This document shows, in pieces, positions 17,463 to 25,638 of a DNA stretch of 30,377 bases (position 1 is the stretch's first letter; each line of letters opens with the position of its first letter). The stretch covers positions 1-30,377 of IMG/VR virus record IMGVR_UViG_3300040811_001571. One strand, given 5' to 3'. Position numbers and translations under genes: made by a program. This DNA comes from a virus. Under the pieces are notes generated by a model, which was not told the DNA's origin, searched no databases, and worked only from the letters and a program-made list of their open reading frames with translations.

Positions 17463-20324
17463 ATGGCACTTACAAAAATACCAGCAAGTTTATTAGATAC
17501 ATCTGGAGGATTAGACCTTCAGGGCAATATTACGCTTGGAGATAGCGAGAAAATATTACTTGGTGATAGTTCAGATTTACAAATTTATCATGATGAAAGT
17601 GGAGGCCATAGTAGGATTGATGATACTGGAACAGGTGGATTAGTAATTAGAGGAAGCCAAGTATTATTAGAAAAATATGGTGGCGGTTATATGATAAATG
17701 CAGTAGCTGATGGTGCTTCTGAACTTTATCATGCTGGTTCTAAGAAATTTGAAACATCTTCTGATGGTGCTACAGTTACAGGTAACCTTGCAGTTACAGG
17801 CGATTTAAATATTACAGGTAATGTTAACAGTGCAAGTGTTACTGACCTTGACGTTACTGATAAAACAATCACACTAGGTGCTGGTCAAACAGAAGCATTA
17901 TCTGGCGGTAGTGGTATTATTATAGATGGCTCTGGTGCGAGTCTATTATGGAATGAAACTAACAGTCAATTCGATTTTAATACAACTGTTAATGTAACTT
18001 CAGGCAACATGAAAATAGATGGTAATCAAGTTGGATTAAACCATGTTGCACATGGAATTACATCAGGTAATTCAGTTGCAAATAAATTTCAAATAGGTAG
18101 ATGGAAAGGTAGTACTTTTGATAGATGGATGTTAGTTCCTGTAAATAATGGCAGTGAACAATATTCAGATGAGTTTGGATATAATTTTAGTACAGGTGCT
18201 TGGTTCTTTGACGATAAAGTTGGTATTGGTACTACCGATCCAAATGCTAAACTCGAGCTAAATGTTGCTAGTGGCGATGGTCTTTTAATCAAAAGCGCCG
18301 ATGTATCTACCATTAAGATGAAAGGTAGTGGAGGTGTAACTGATTGGGGATTTGCTACTACTTACCAAGCAGCAGGGGACTTTGGTATTTATGCGTCTAA
18401 TTCTGCAGGAGGAGACCCAATTACTGCCGGCACTGCAAAAATGTATTTTACAAGTGCAGGCGACGTTGGTATCGCCGATACCTCTCCAACTGATAAATTA
18501 GTCGTAGCTGGAGCACTAAGATTAACGGCAAATATAAGTTTTGATTCAAACAAATCAGGAAGAATCTATAAAGCAATTAATCATGGATTAGCCTTTCATG
18601 GAGTAACAGGAACTGAAAATGACTTTGCAATGTTTAATCCAGCTGGTCAGTTGATGGTAGTAAACCCTACAGGTACAAATGATGTTTCCCTCATACCCGC
18701 AGCAAGCGGCAAAGTTGGAATTGGTACAGATTCTCCCAATTCAACTGTTGGAAAGTTAGATATAGCAGGTAGCGCTACTAATTATAACGCATCTCCTATG
18801 ATTACTTTCAGAGATACTACAGGCGTGGCCGATTCAAGAAATTGGAGTATTGGAAATATTGCAATTAACTATGGAGATTTCCATATTGGATGTGGAGACT
18901 CAAATAGTGATTATTTCGATGCAGCTTCCCATTCAAAATTTATGATAAATAAAGATGGCAATGTTGGAATTGGAACGGTGTCTCCTGTTGCTACTGCTCA
19001 ACTTACTATTGGAGGTACTTCGCGAATTGCTCCAGTAAGTGGAAATGGCTTGTTATTTGCATCTGGCGGCTCTGACCGTATGTTTCTTAACACAAGTGGC
19101 AATCTTTCTATAGGAAATACAAACGGTAATTCTACTTTAGACTTAACAAAAACTTCAGATACAGGTGAGCGTGCAATTCGTATTGAAAACAGCAGTGCAC
19201 GACTTTATGTAGGAGTAGAAGGAAGTTCTGGGAATAGATTCTCGGGAAGTAGTGTGAATAATGGATTTATTGGAACTACAACTGATGACGGATTAGAATT
19301 TGGTACTGCAAATGTTGTTAGAGCTGTAATTACAAATACCGGCAACGTTGGAATTGGAAACTCATCACCATCATCTCTTTATTGGCCAAACGGCTCTACT
19401 GGTGGATTATTTTTACAAGCAGGAGGATTATTATCAGCATATAATGCAGGTACTAATTTAAGTCAAAACTGGTATTATAATGCAGGTGAAAAGTTTATAG
19501 GAAATGGCGGTGCTTCTCGTTATGTTCAGTCAGGACAAGAACATATTTGGTCTCATTCTACAACAGTAAATTCATCAGGAGCAGGTGCAAATCTTACTTG
19601 GAGAGAATCCATGCGTATTGATAGTTCAGGTAATGTTGGTATTGCTGCTATTCCTTCAGGAGAAGCTGCTTCAGCTCATGTGGTTCGACTAGGAGATAGA
19701 GTATGTATTTCTGAATATGATGATGGCCAAAACCCTGAACAGTTTAATCTTTTCCATAATTCAGATTCTTCTGAAACATATATAGAAACAGGTTATGCAA
19801 CAAATATTCAACAAAGAAATGGTGAAATAACTTTTAAAACTGCTGCATCAGGAACTGCAGGAGCTGCCATTACTTTTAATGATAGATTAAAACTATATAA
19901 TAATGGAATGATTGGAATACCAAGGGTAAATGTAGGTGCTTTACATAATTCTGCAGTAGGTAGTTATGGATCAGGGCCATATTCTACGACTAATACACAA
20001 GTATATACTTTTACTATCACTTCAGATAATGTTTGGAGAGTATTATTTAATGATTTACGTGACACCGCTGGTTTTATGTATGTAACTCTTGGAGATGCAG
20101 CTTCAAAGGATACTGCATCATATACCTATAATATAACGAGTGTTCCATACGGAGTATCAATGTTTGCAAATTTAACTTATAGCGATGGTGGATGGAATAC
20201 TGGTATATTTGAATTTAGAATTACTAATAACAGTCCAACGTATAATCTTGAAGTAAGATTTTCGAGTTATTATTCTACTAGTAATATCGCAATAGGAAAT
20301 ATAAGATTTGAGAGGTTATATTAA
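17463..20324 (+). CDS. Tail fibre / adhesin with VGIGT-type shaft repeats
   Basis: 953 aa, start MALTKIPASLL, a common opening of marine T4-like phage fibres. Early residues carry SSDLQIYHDESGGHSRIDDT, related to a motif in the fibre at 12166. Module B follows (17799-17981), shared with the fibre at 5889. The shaft has seven or eight repeats (KVGIGTTDP, DVGIADTSP, KVGIGTDSP, NVGIGTVSP, NVGIGNSSP, NVGIAAIP). The C-terminal ~120 residues (about 830-953, ending FERLY) form a compact beta-rich domain distinct from the tips of the other fibres. The 82-aa gene starts on the base after its stop. The gene is the last of the fibre array before the neck genes. Confidence 0.85.
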   Translation: MALTKIPASLLDTSGGLDLQGNITLGDSEKILLGDSSDLQIYHDESGGHSRIDDTGTGGLVIRGSQVLLEKYGGGYMINAVADGASELYHAGSKKFETSSDGATVTGNLAVTGDLNITGNVNSASVTDLDVTDKTITLGAGQTEALSGGSGIIIDGSGASLLWNETNSQFDFNTTVNVTSGNMKIDGNQVGLNHVAHGITSGNSVANKFQIGRWKGSTFDRWMLVPVNNGSEQYSDEFGYNFSTGAWFFDDKVGIGTTDPNAKLELNVASGDGLLIKSADVSTIKMKGSGGVTDWGFATTYQAAGDFGIYASNSAGGDPITAGTAKMYFTSAGDVGIADTSPTDKLVVAGALRLTANISFDSNKSGRIYKAINHGLAFHGVTGTENDFAMFNPAGQLMVVNPTGTNDVSLIPAASGKVGIGTDSPNSTVGKLDIAGSATNYNASPMITFRDTTGVADSRNWSIGNIAINYGDFHIGCGDSNSDYFDAASHSKFMINKDGNVGIGTVSPVATAQLTIGGTSRIAPVSGNGLLFASGGSDRMFLNTSGNLSIGNTNGNSTLDLTKTSDTGERAIRIENSSARLYVGVEGSSGNRFSGSSVNNGFIGTTTDDGLEFGTANVVRAVITNTGNVGIGNSSPSSLYWPNGSTGGLFLQAGGLLSAYNAGTNLSQNWYYNAGEKFIGNGGASRYVQSGQEHIWSHSTTVNSSGAGANLTWRESMRIDSSGNVGIAAIPSGEAASAHVVRLGDRVCISEYDDGQNPEQFNLFHNSDSSETYIETGYATNIQQRNGEITFKTAASGTAGAAITFNDRLKLYNNGMIGIPRVNVGALHNSAVGSYGSGPYSTTNTQVYTFTITSDNVWRVLFNDLRDTAGFMYVTLGDAASKDTASYTYNITSVPYGVSMFANLTYSDGGWNTGIFEFRITNNSPTYNLEVRFSSYYSTSNIAIGNIRFERLY
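17799..17981 (+). repeat. Fibre module B, copy 2 (61 codons)
   Basis: Gapless match to 6069-6251 in the fibre at 5889, about 75% identical in protein by hand count. Contains VTDLDVTDKTITLGAGQ and SGGSGIIIDGSGAS. Confidence 0.85.
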
Positions 20325-20573
20325 ATGAGAGAAGCAAATATTTTTAATTATCAAGAAGATTTTGATAATAGTGTAATGGTAGATTTTCCCGATGAAATTA
20401 TTGCAGCAAATCCTAGTATTAATGAAGGAGATCAAATTTTAGAAATACTTTTAACGCATCCAATGCCTTATAAAGTAGTATTTACATTAGATTCTAATTT
20501 TCATTCTCAACAATACTTCCTAACATTAGAAGAGGCTGAATTGGCTAAAAATGAATGGTTAAATGAGAACTAA
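20325..20573 (+). CDS. Small fibre-linked protein, 82 aa, function unknown
   Basis: The ATG directly abuts the stop of the preceding fibre (TAAATG), so translation is probably coupled. The protein is acidic, with an N-terminal NIFNYQEDFD stretch, a beta-like centre (YKVVFTLDSNF) and a C-terminal helix (LTLEEAELAKNEWLNEN). No family is recognised. It repeats the pattern of one small gene after each large fibre. A fibre chaperone or accessory subunit is the simplest guess, from position only. Confidence 0.8.
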   Translation: MREANIFNYQEDFDNSVMVDFPDEIIAANPSINEGDQILEILLTHPMPYKVVFTLDSNFHSQQYFLTLEEAELAKNEWLNEN

Positions 20574-20579
20574 ATAGGA

Positions 20580-20587
20580 TATAAATA
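20580..20587 (+). promoter_or_regulatory. T4-type late promoter for the neck/packaging unit
   Basis: Exact TATAAATA just after the fibre array. A start near 20593 leaves a leader of about 16 nt with AGGA (20597-20600) before the gp13 ATG at 20609. Likely drives gp13 through gp17. Confidence 0.75.
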
Positions 20588-20608
20588 GAATATAATAGGA
20601 ATTTAAAT

Positions 20609-21358
20609 ATGGCAAAACCTAATAGCAGACAAACATTAATCGATTATTGCTTAAGATCATTAGGTGCGCCTGTGATTGAGATTAATATTGATGATGATCA
20701 AGTAAGCGATAGAATAGACGAAGCTCTACAATTCTATCAGCATTATCATGATGATGCCATTGAAAAAGTTTATTTAAAACATCAAGTAACTCAAGCAGAT
20801 ATTGACAACGGTTATATTACACTTAATGATTTAATTACTGAAGTAACAAGAGTAATGCCTATCAGAGATAGTGTATCTTCAAATGATATGTTTGATGTAA
20901 GATATCAAATACATTTAAACGATATGTATAATCTTGGGTTTATGGGTAGTCTTGCAGAATACGTACAGAGTATGCAATATTTAAGACTATTAGATCATGT
21001 AATAGATTCTGATGAAAAGCATATCAATTTCGAAAGACATAAAAATAGATTAGAAATTTTTATGGATTGGGAAGAAGAAGTCGAAGTCGATCAATATCTA
21101 GTTATCGAATGTAGTAGAATTTTAGATCCTGATACTTATACAGATGTATATAACGATTATTTCTTAAAGAGATATGCCACAGCTCTTATTAAAAAACAAT
21201 GGGGTACAAACCTTATTAAATTTGAAGGTATGGTAATGCCTGGTGGGGTAACTTTTAATGGTCGACAATTATTTGATGATGCTAATGAAGAGTTACAAAA
21301 ACTAGAGGAAGAAGCTCGCCTTAATTGGGAAAAGCCAGTCGACTTCTACATGGGGTAA
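20609..21358 (+). CDS. 13: Neck / head completion protein gp13
   Basis: 249 aa (T4 gp13 is 309). In T4, gp13 with gp14 forms the neck that closes the filled head and joins it to the tail. The N-terminal MAKPNSRQTLIDYCLRSLG, the IDEALQFYQHYHDDA helix (near 31-45) and the EECSRILDP-like stretch (IECSRILDPDTYTDVYNDYF near 165-184) are family hallmarks. Identity is confirmed by the downstream gene order 14-15-16-17. The AGGA site at 20597-20600 fixes the start. The shortness relative to T4 is usual in marine relatives and no domain appears broken. Confidence 0.95.
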   Translation: MAKPNSRQTLIDYCLRSLGAPVIEINIDDDQVSDRIDEALQFYQHYHDDAIEKVYLKHQVTQADIDNGYITLNDLITEVTRVMPIRDSVSSNDMFDVRYQIHLNDMYNLGFMGSLAEYVQSMQYLRLLDHVIDSDEKHINFERHKNRLEIFMDWEEEVEVDQYLVIECSRILDPDTYTDVYNDYFLKRYATALIKKQWGTNLIKFEGMVMPGGVTFNGRQLFDDANEELQKLEEEARLNWEKPVDFYMG

Positions 21359-21361
21359 TAT

Positions 21362-22789
21362 ATGCCTAGAAATGTTTATTTTTCTCAGGCCGTAAAAGCA
21401 GAACAAGATCTTTACGAGGACCTGATTGTTGAATCTCTTAAAATATATGGACAAGATGTCTATTATATTCCTCGTACTGTTGTAAATCGCGATAGCATTT
21501 TTGGTGAAGATCCATCTTCTAAATTTGATGATGCATATCTTATAGAAGCTTATATCGAAAACACTGATGGATTTGAAGGTGCTGGAGATTTATATCAGAA
21601 GTTTGGATTAGAAATAAGAGACGAAGCAACGTTTATTATTTCTCGTAGACAATGGAATAAACTTATTGGTTATTGGAATAATGAGTTAGAAGATCCAAAA
21701 CCATTAGAAGGCGATCTTATATTTTTACCCATGTCTAATGCTTTCTTTGAAATTACTTTTGTTGAAGATGAGCAACCGTTTTATCAATTATCTAATTTAC
21801 CAGTCTATAAATTACAATGCGCATTATATGAATATAGTGATGAGCAATTCGATACTGATATTGAGTTAATTGATTCACAAGAAAAAGATTTTGCTTCACA
21901 AAGAGTTTTAGATTTAAGAGTAACTGGTGGAAATCATTTTAAAAATGGTGAGATTGTAAGACAACAGGTTGTAGACCCTACACCTAAAGTTGCAGCTACT
22001 GCAAACGCTATTATTAATAATAACGTGGTTCAGTCTATACAAATTATAGGAGGTGGGCAATATGTAAATGCCGCTCCTACAATTACAATTCAAGATCCTG
22101 CTCCAGCTCAAAGAGCAACAGCTGCTGTAGAAATTATCGATAACGCTATTAACGTTATTGAAGTACTTAACCCAGGTAACTGTTATACGCTCGTTCCTGA
22201 TGCTGTAATTACTTATGTGTCTGGTGGAACATCGACTGATATAAATGCTACTGTAAATATCGAAGATGGAAGAGTTTCTTCGATTAATATTCCTGAAATT
22301 TCAGATTCTATAGATTCAGCCATTATTGTAATCAATGAACCAGATGCTGTAGCTTCCACTGCAACAGCTACTGGTGTAATTGCAAATGGTGTATTAAGCG
22401 AAATTAATATTACTGATAGAGGTAGAGGTTATATTGAACCTCCAACTATTACTATTGCTGCAGAAGATGCTGATGCGATTGTAGTATTTGGAGAAATTCA
22501 GACAATTACAAAAGTTTCTAATGTTGTAGCTACTATTTCGGTTTCAAATGTTGGTGTAACGGGCAGTGAAACACAAAGAGATTTTATTGAATCAAATACT
22601 ATAGGTTTAGTAGGAGATGATTCGAATAATACATGCTTTATTACTAAGTATTATACAGTTTCTGATGATGCTGATAATTTCGATCCTACAGATGATCAAA
22701 TGCAAAACGTTGAATTTGAATTAGAAGCTGATGGATTCTTAGACTTTACTGAGACAAATCCATTTGGCGATCCATCGGAGACTTATTAA
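21362..22789 (+). CDS. 14: Neck protein gp14 with repeat insertion
   Basis: 475 aa against 256 in T4. Residues 1-180 (PRNVYFSQAVKAEQDLYEDL, FIISRRQWNKLIGYWNNE, LQCALYEYSDEQFDT) and the C-terminal ~45 residues (DNFDPTDDQMQNVEFELEAD) match the gp14 core, which forms the neck with gp13. Between them, near residues 210-370, are four degenerate repeats of about 41 residues starting near 212, 252, 294 and 334. Each has an A-T-A-x-(V/I) strand, an N/D-G-x-(V/I)-x-x-I turn, and (in two) a G-x-G-Y-x-x-(A/P)-PTITI strand. Similar GYxxxPTITI repeats occur in other marine phage structural proteins. The insertion probably projects from the neck, perhaps as whisker-like decoration (inference). The stop overlaps the gp15 start by one base. 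Confidence 0.93.
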   Translation: MPRNVYFSQAVKAEQDLYEDLIVESLKIYGQDVYYIPRTVVNRDSIFGEDPSSKFDDAYLIEAYIENTDGFEGAGDLYQKFGLEIRDEATFIISRRQWNKLIGYWNNELEDPKPLEGDLIFLPMSNAFFEITFVEDEQPFYQLSNLPVYKLQCALYEYSDEQFDTDIELIDSQEKDFASQRVLDLRVTGGNHFKNGEIVRQQVVDPTPKVAATANAIINNNVVQSIQIIGGGQYVNAAPTITIQDPAPAQRATAAVEIIDNAINVIEVLNPGNCYTLVPDAVITYVSGGTSTDINATVNIEDGRVSSINIPEISDSIDSAIIVINEPDAVASTATATGVIANGVLSEINITDRGRGYIEPPTITIAAEDADAIVVFGEIQTITKVSNVVATISVSNVGVTGSETQRDFIESNTIGLVGDDSNNTCFITKYYTVSDDADNFDPTDDQMQNVEFELEADGFLDFTETNPFGDPSETY

Positions 22790-23544
22790 TGTTTGGAGAT
22801 CATTTTTATCACGCAACAATGAGAAAATCAGTGGCTGTATTTGGTACACTGTTTAATAATATTTCTGTAATTAGAAAAGATGGTAGTGGTGGTGTATTAA
22901 ATCAAATTAGAGTTCCATTAGCTTATGGACCAAAACAAAAGTTTCTTGCAAGGCTTGACGCTGAAACAGGACAAGATGCTTCTGTTGCAATTAAGTTACC
23001 AAGAATGGCTTTTGAAATTACTTCTTTAGAATTAGATACTACTCAAAAATTACAAAGAAGAAATAGTATTACGGAAGCAAGTGCAAGTGATGTAACTAAA
23101 AAGAAAACAGTAAAACACTTTACTTCTTATAATATTGGTATGAGTTTAAGTATTATGACAAAAAACCAAGATGATGGTTTACAAATTGTTGAACAAATTC
23201 TACCATACTTTCAGCCTGAATACACAGTTGCTATAAAACCAATTGATGGATTCGATCATAAACAAGATGTTCAAATTGTTTTAAATAATGTAAATATTCA
23301 AGACGATTACGAAGGTGATTTCGCAACTAGAAGAGTTTTAATATATCAATTAGATTTCTTAATGAAGATGAAGTTCTATGGGCCTGTTGGAAATCAAGGA
23401 ATTATTAGAGAGATTAATTTAGACTTTAAAGAAGTTGGTAATAATACTCGTAAGTTTGAAGATATGGACTTTACAATTAATCCAACCACTGCTGATCAAG
23501 ATGATAATTATACTGTAGTAACTACAATTACGGAAGGTGGATAA
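22789..23544 (+). CDS. 15: Tail sheath stabiliser / tail terminator gp15
   Basis: 251 aa (T4 gp15 is 272). In T4 it caps the tail tube and sheath and docks the tail to the neck. Family features include the opening MFGDHFYHATMRKSVAVFGT, the IRVPLAYGPKQKFLAR segment near residues 40-55, and VTKKKTVKHFTSYNIGMSLS in the middle, with length and position as expected. It starts within the gp14 stop (TAATG) and ends in the same way with gp16, so 14-15-16 are translationally coupled. Confidence 0.95.
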   Translation: MFGDHFYHATMRKSVAVFGTLFNNISVIRKDGSGGVLNQIRVPLAYGPKQKFLARLDAETGQDASVAIKLPRMAFEITSLELDTTQKLQRRNSITEASASDVTKKKTVKHFTSYNIGMSLSIMTKNQDDGLQIVEQILPYFQPEYTVAIKPIDGFDHKQDVQIVLNNVNIQDDYEGDFATRRVLIYQLDFLMKMKFYGPVGNQGIIREINLDFKEVGNNTRKFEDMDFTINPTTADQDDNYTVVTTITEGG

Positions 23545-23960
23545 TGGAAAAGAGAGATAAAATGATGGCAAGTCTTGAGAAAAATCTGCCAACAAAAGTT
23601 CCTAATCGAGAAATCGAAATGGATAAAGACATTAAAGATGATTATGAATTTTCTCGTGAAACTTATAGAGACTTAATTAACACTGGTGCTAGATCATTAG
23701 ATGTATTGGCTGAACTTGCAAGAGAATCAGAACATCCAAGAGCTTTTGAGGTGTTATCACAATCTATTAAACATGTAAGTGATGTAACTAAAAACTTAAT
23801 GGCCTTGCAAAAGACTAAAAAAGAACTACAAAATAATGAAAAAGAAGATGATGCAAAGCGAGTAACAAATAATAATGTTTTTGTAGGTAGTACTACTGAT
23901 TTACAAAGAATGTTATTAAATAATGAAAAGGTGATTGATGCAGAGAGTCAAGAACAATGA
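23544..23960 (+). CDS. 16: Small terminase subunit gp16
   Basis: 138 aa (T4 gp16 is 164). The small terminase forms a ring that recognises DNA and regulates the gp17 motor. The central helical region matches the family: DDYEFSRETYRDLINTGAR then LDVLAELARESEHPRAFEVL, SIKHVSDVTKNLMALQK. The N-terminal ~30 residues and C-terminal ~35 are charged and probably flexible. The start overlaps the gp15 stop; its 3' end overlaps gp17 by 23 nt. Confidence 0.93.
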   Translation: MEKRDKMMASLEKNLPTKVPNREIEMDKDIKDDYEFSRETYRDLINTGARSLDVLAELARESEHPRAFEVLSQSIKHVSDVTKNLMALQKTKKELQNNEKEDDAKRVTNNNVFVGSTTDLQRMLLNNEKVIDAESQEQ

Positions 23961-25551
23961 GTTTGGTTATTTAGGAAATCCATCCGTAAAACGCGACGGC
24001 GTTGAAACCGAATTTACAAAAGACGAAGTACAGGAATACATGAAATGTATGAAAGATCCTGCATACTTTGCTCGTACATATATTAAAGTAATCTCTTTAG
24101 ACAAGGGATTAGTTCCATTTGACTTGTATCCTTATCAAGAAAAAATGTTTGGTCATTTTAACGATCATCGATTTTCTATAGTGTTGGCATGTAGACAATC
24201 AGGTAAATCAATTTCTTCTGTTGTATATATTTTATGGTACGCAATCTTTCATCCAGAAAAAAATATTGCGATACTTGCAAACAAAGGTGCTACAGCAAGA
24301 GAGATGCTTGCAAGGGTTACATTGGCATTAGAAAATCTTCCGTTCTTTTTACAGCCAGGTTGTAAGGCATTGAATAAAGGTTCAATTGAGTTTAGTAATA
24401 ATTCAAAGATTATGGCTGCAGCTACTTCAGGTAGTTCTATTCGTGGTTTATCTATTAACTTATTGTTCCTAGATGAGTTTGCTTTTGTTGAAAATGATGC
24501 TCAGTTCTATACATCAACATATCCTGTTGTGTCATCTGGTAAGGATACTAAGGTGATAATTACATCAACTGCGAATGGTATCGGCAATGTTTATCATAAG
24601 TTATGGGAAGGAGCAGTACAAAAGACAAATGAATATAAGCCATTTAGAGTAGATTGGTGGGATGTTCCTGGGAGAGATGAAGATTGGAAACAACAAACAA
24701 TATCCAATACTTCTGAATTGCAGTTTGAACAGGAGTTTGGTAATACCTTTCATGGTAGAGGTAATACTTTAATTGGTGCAGATCATTTACTTAAACAAAA
24801 GAGTAAAGATCCTGAATTTTTTAGTGATAATGTTTACATATATCAGAACCCCATCAAAGATCACGAGTATGTGATGACAGTTGATGTCTCTAAGGGTAGG
24901 TCCCAAGACTATAGTACGTTTACTGTGATCGACGTCACAGCTAAGCCCTTCGAGCAAGTTGCTGTGTTTAGGGATAATAATATATCCCCTATGTTATTAC
25001 CAGACATTATATTTAAATATGCTAATCATTATAATCAAGCATATGTAGTAGTTGAGAGTAATGACCAAGGTGCTGTTGTATGTAATGGTTTATATTATGA
25101 TTTAGAATATGAAAATATGTTTGTAGAATCAAGTATTAAGGCAAATGCTCTTGGTGCTACAATGACTAGAAGAGTAAAAAGAATCGGATGTTCTACAATA
25201 AAAGATTTAGTAGAACAAAATAAACTGTTAATTGTTGATAGTAATACGATTGTTGAGATGAGTACGTTTGTCGCAAAGGGTAATTCATTTATGGCAATTG
25301 CTCCTAATCATGACGATTTAATGATGAACTTAGTACTCTTTGCATGGTTTACTACAACAGATGTTTTTCAGAATCTTACAAATATTGATATGAAAGACTT
25401 ATTGTATAGAGAAAGATTAAGAGAAATACAAGACGATATGCTGCCGTTTGGATTTGTGGGTAGCGATAACTATGAAGATACAGAAAAATATGAAAAAGAT
25501 AGTGATGGTAATATATGGTTTGAGTCAGAATGGACAGGTCAAAAATTCTAG
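23938..25551 (+). CDS. 17: Large terminase gp17 (ATPase and nuclease)
   Basis: 537 aa from the ATG at 23938 (an in-frame TTG lies one codon upstream). AAAAGG at 23926-23931 gives a normal ribosome binding spacing, inside gp16. T4 gp17 is 610 aa. The N-terminal ATPase has Walker A ACRQSGKS at 84-91 and Walker B LLFLDE at 175-180 with the catalytic Glu, then the TSTANG coupling motif near 209-214. The C-terminal RNase H-like nuclease has VDVSKGRSQDYS near 315-326 (Asp316), VVESND near 371-376 (Glu373) and NHDDLM near 457-462 (Asp459/460), the three acidic metal ligands. All key residues are intact, so it should be a working headful packaging motor. A slightly GC-richer stretch at 24890-24960 covers the first nuclease motif. 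Confidence 0.97.
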   Translation: MQRVKNNEFGYLGNPSVKRDGVETEFTKDEVQEYMKCMKDPAYFARTYIKVISLDKGLVPFDLYPYQEKMFGHFNDHRFSIVLACRQSGKSISSVVYILWYAIFHPEKNIAILANKGATAREMLARVTLALENLPFFLQPGCKALNKGSIEFSNNSKIMAAATSGSSIRGLSINLLFLDEFAFVENDAQFYTSTYPVVSSGKDTKVIITSTANGIGNVYHKLWEGAVQKTNEYKPFRVDWWDVPGRDEDWKQQTISNTSELQFEQEFGNTFHGRGNTLIGADHLLKQKSKDPEFFSDNVYIYQNPIKDHEYVMTVDVSKGRSQDYSTFTVIDVTAKPFEQVAVFRDNNISPMLLPDIIFKYANHYNQAYVVVESNDQGAVVCNGLYYDLEYENMFVESSIKANALGATMTRRVKRIGCSTIKDLVEQNKLLIVDSNTIVEMSTFVAKGNSFMAIAPNHDDLMMNLVLFAWFTTTDVFQNLTNIDMKDLLYRERLREIQDDMLPFGFVGSDNYEDTEKYEKDSDGNIWFESEWTGQKF

Positions 25552-25564
25552 AGATATGCTTTTT

Positions 25565-25572
25565 TATAAATA
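25565..25572 (+). promoter_or_regulatory. T4-type late promoter for tail sheath
   Basis: Exact TATAAATA 14 bases after the gp17 stop. A start near 25578 gives a leader of about 60 nt, longer than at the other late promoters. It contains a possible 12-codon ORF (25596-25634) and AGAGG (25626-25630) before the gp18 ATG. Confidence 0.75.
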
Positions 25573-25618
25573 ATAGTGTTGAATATAACCGTATTATGAA
25601 AACATATAAACTAACTCA

Positions 25619-25626
25619 AATAAATA
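25619..25626 (+). promoter_or_regulatory. Possible second late promoter near gp18
   Basis: AATAAATA, one mismatch to the consensus, ending 12 bases before the gp18 ATG. The start would fall near 25632, after the AGAGG site, giving a near-leaderless message. May be chance or only part of the leader. Confidence 0.3.
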
Positions 25627-25638
25627 GAGGATAAAGCG

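Noticed and set aside
2708-20324. C-terminal S74 intramolecular chaperone on VGIGT-repeat fibres
   Set aside because: VGIGT-repeat phage proteins often end in such a domain, but none of the C-termini shows its Ser-Lys self-cleavage motif or the long helical end.
2708-20573. Diversity-generating retroelement acting on fibre tips
   Set aside because: No reverse transcriptase gene and no template/variable repeat pair with A-specific differences is visible in this window.
22234-22250. TATAAATG-like octamer inside gp14
   Set aside because: One mismatch at the last base, in the middle of a gene, and within chance expectation for this base composition.
25552-25638. Factor-independent terminator between gp17 and gp18
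   Set aside because: There is a short T run at 25559-25565 but no GC stem before it.
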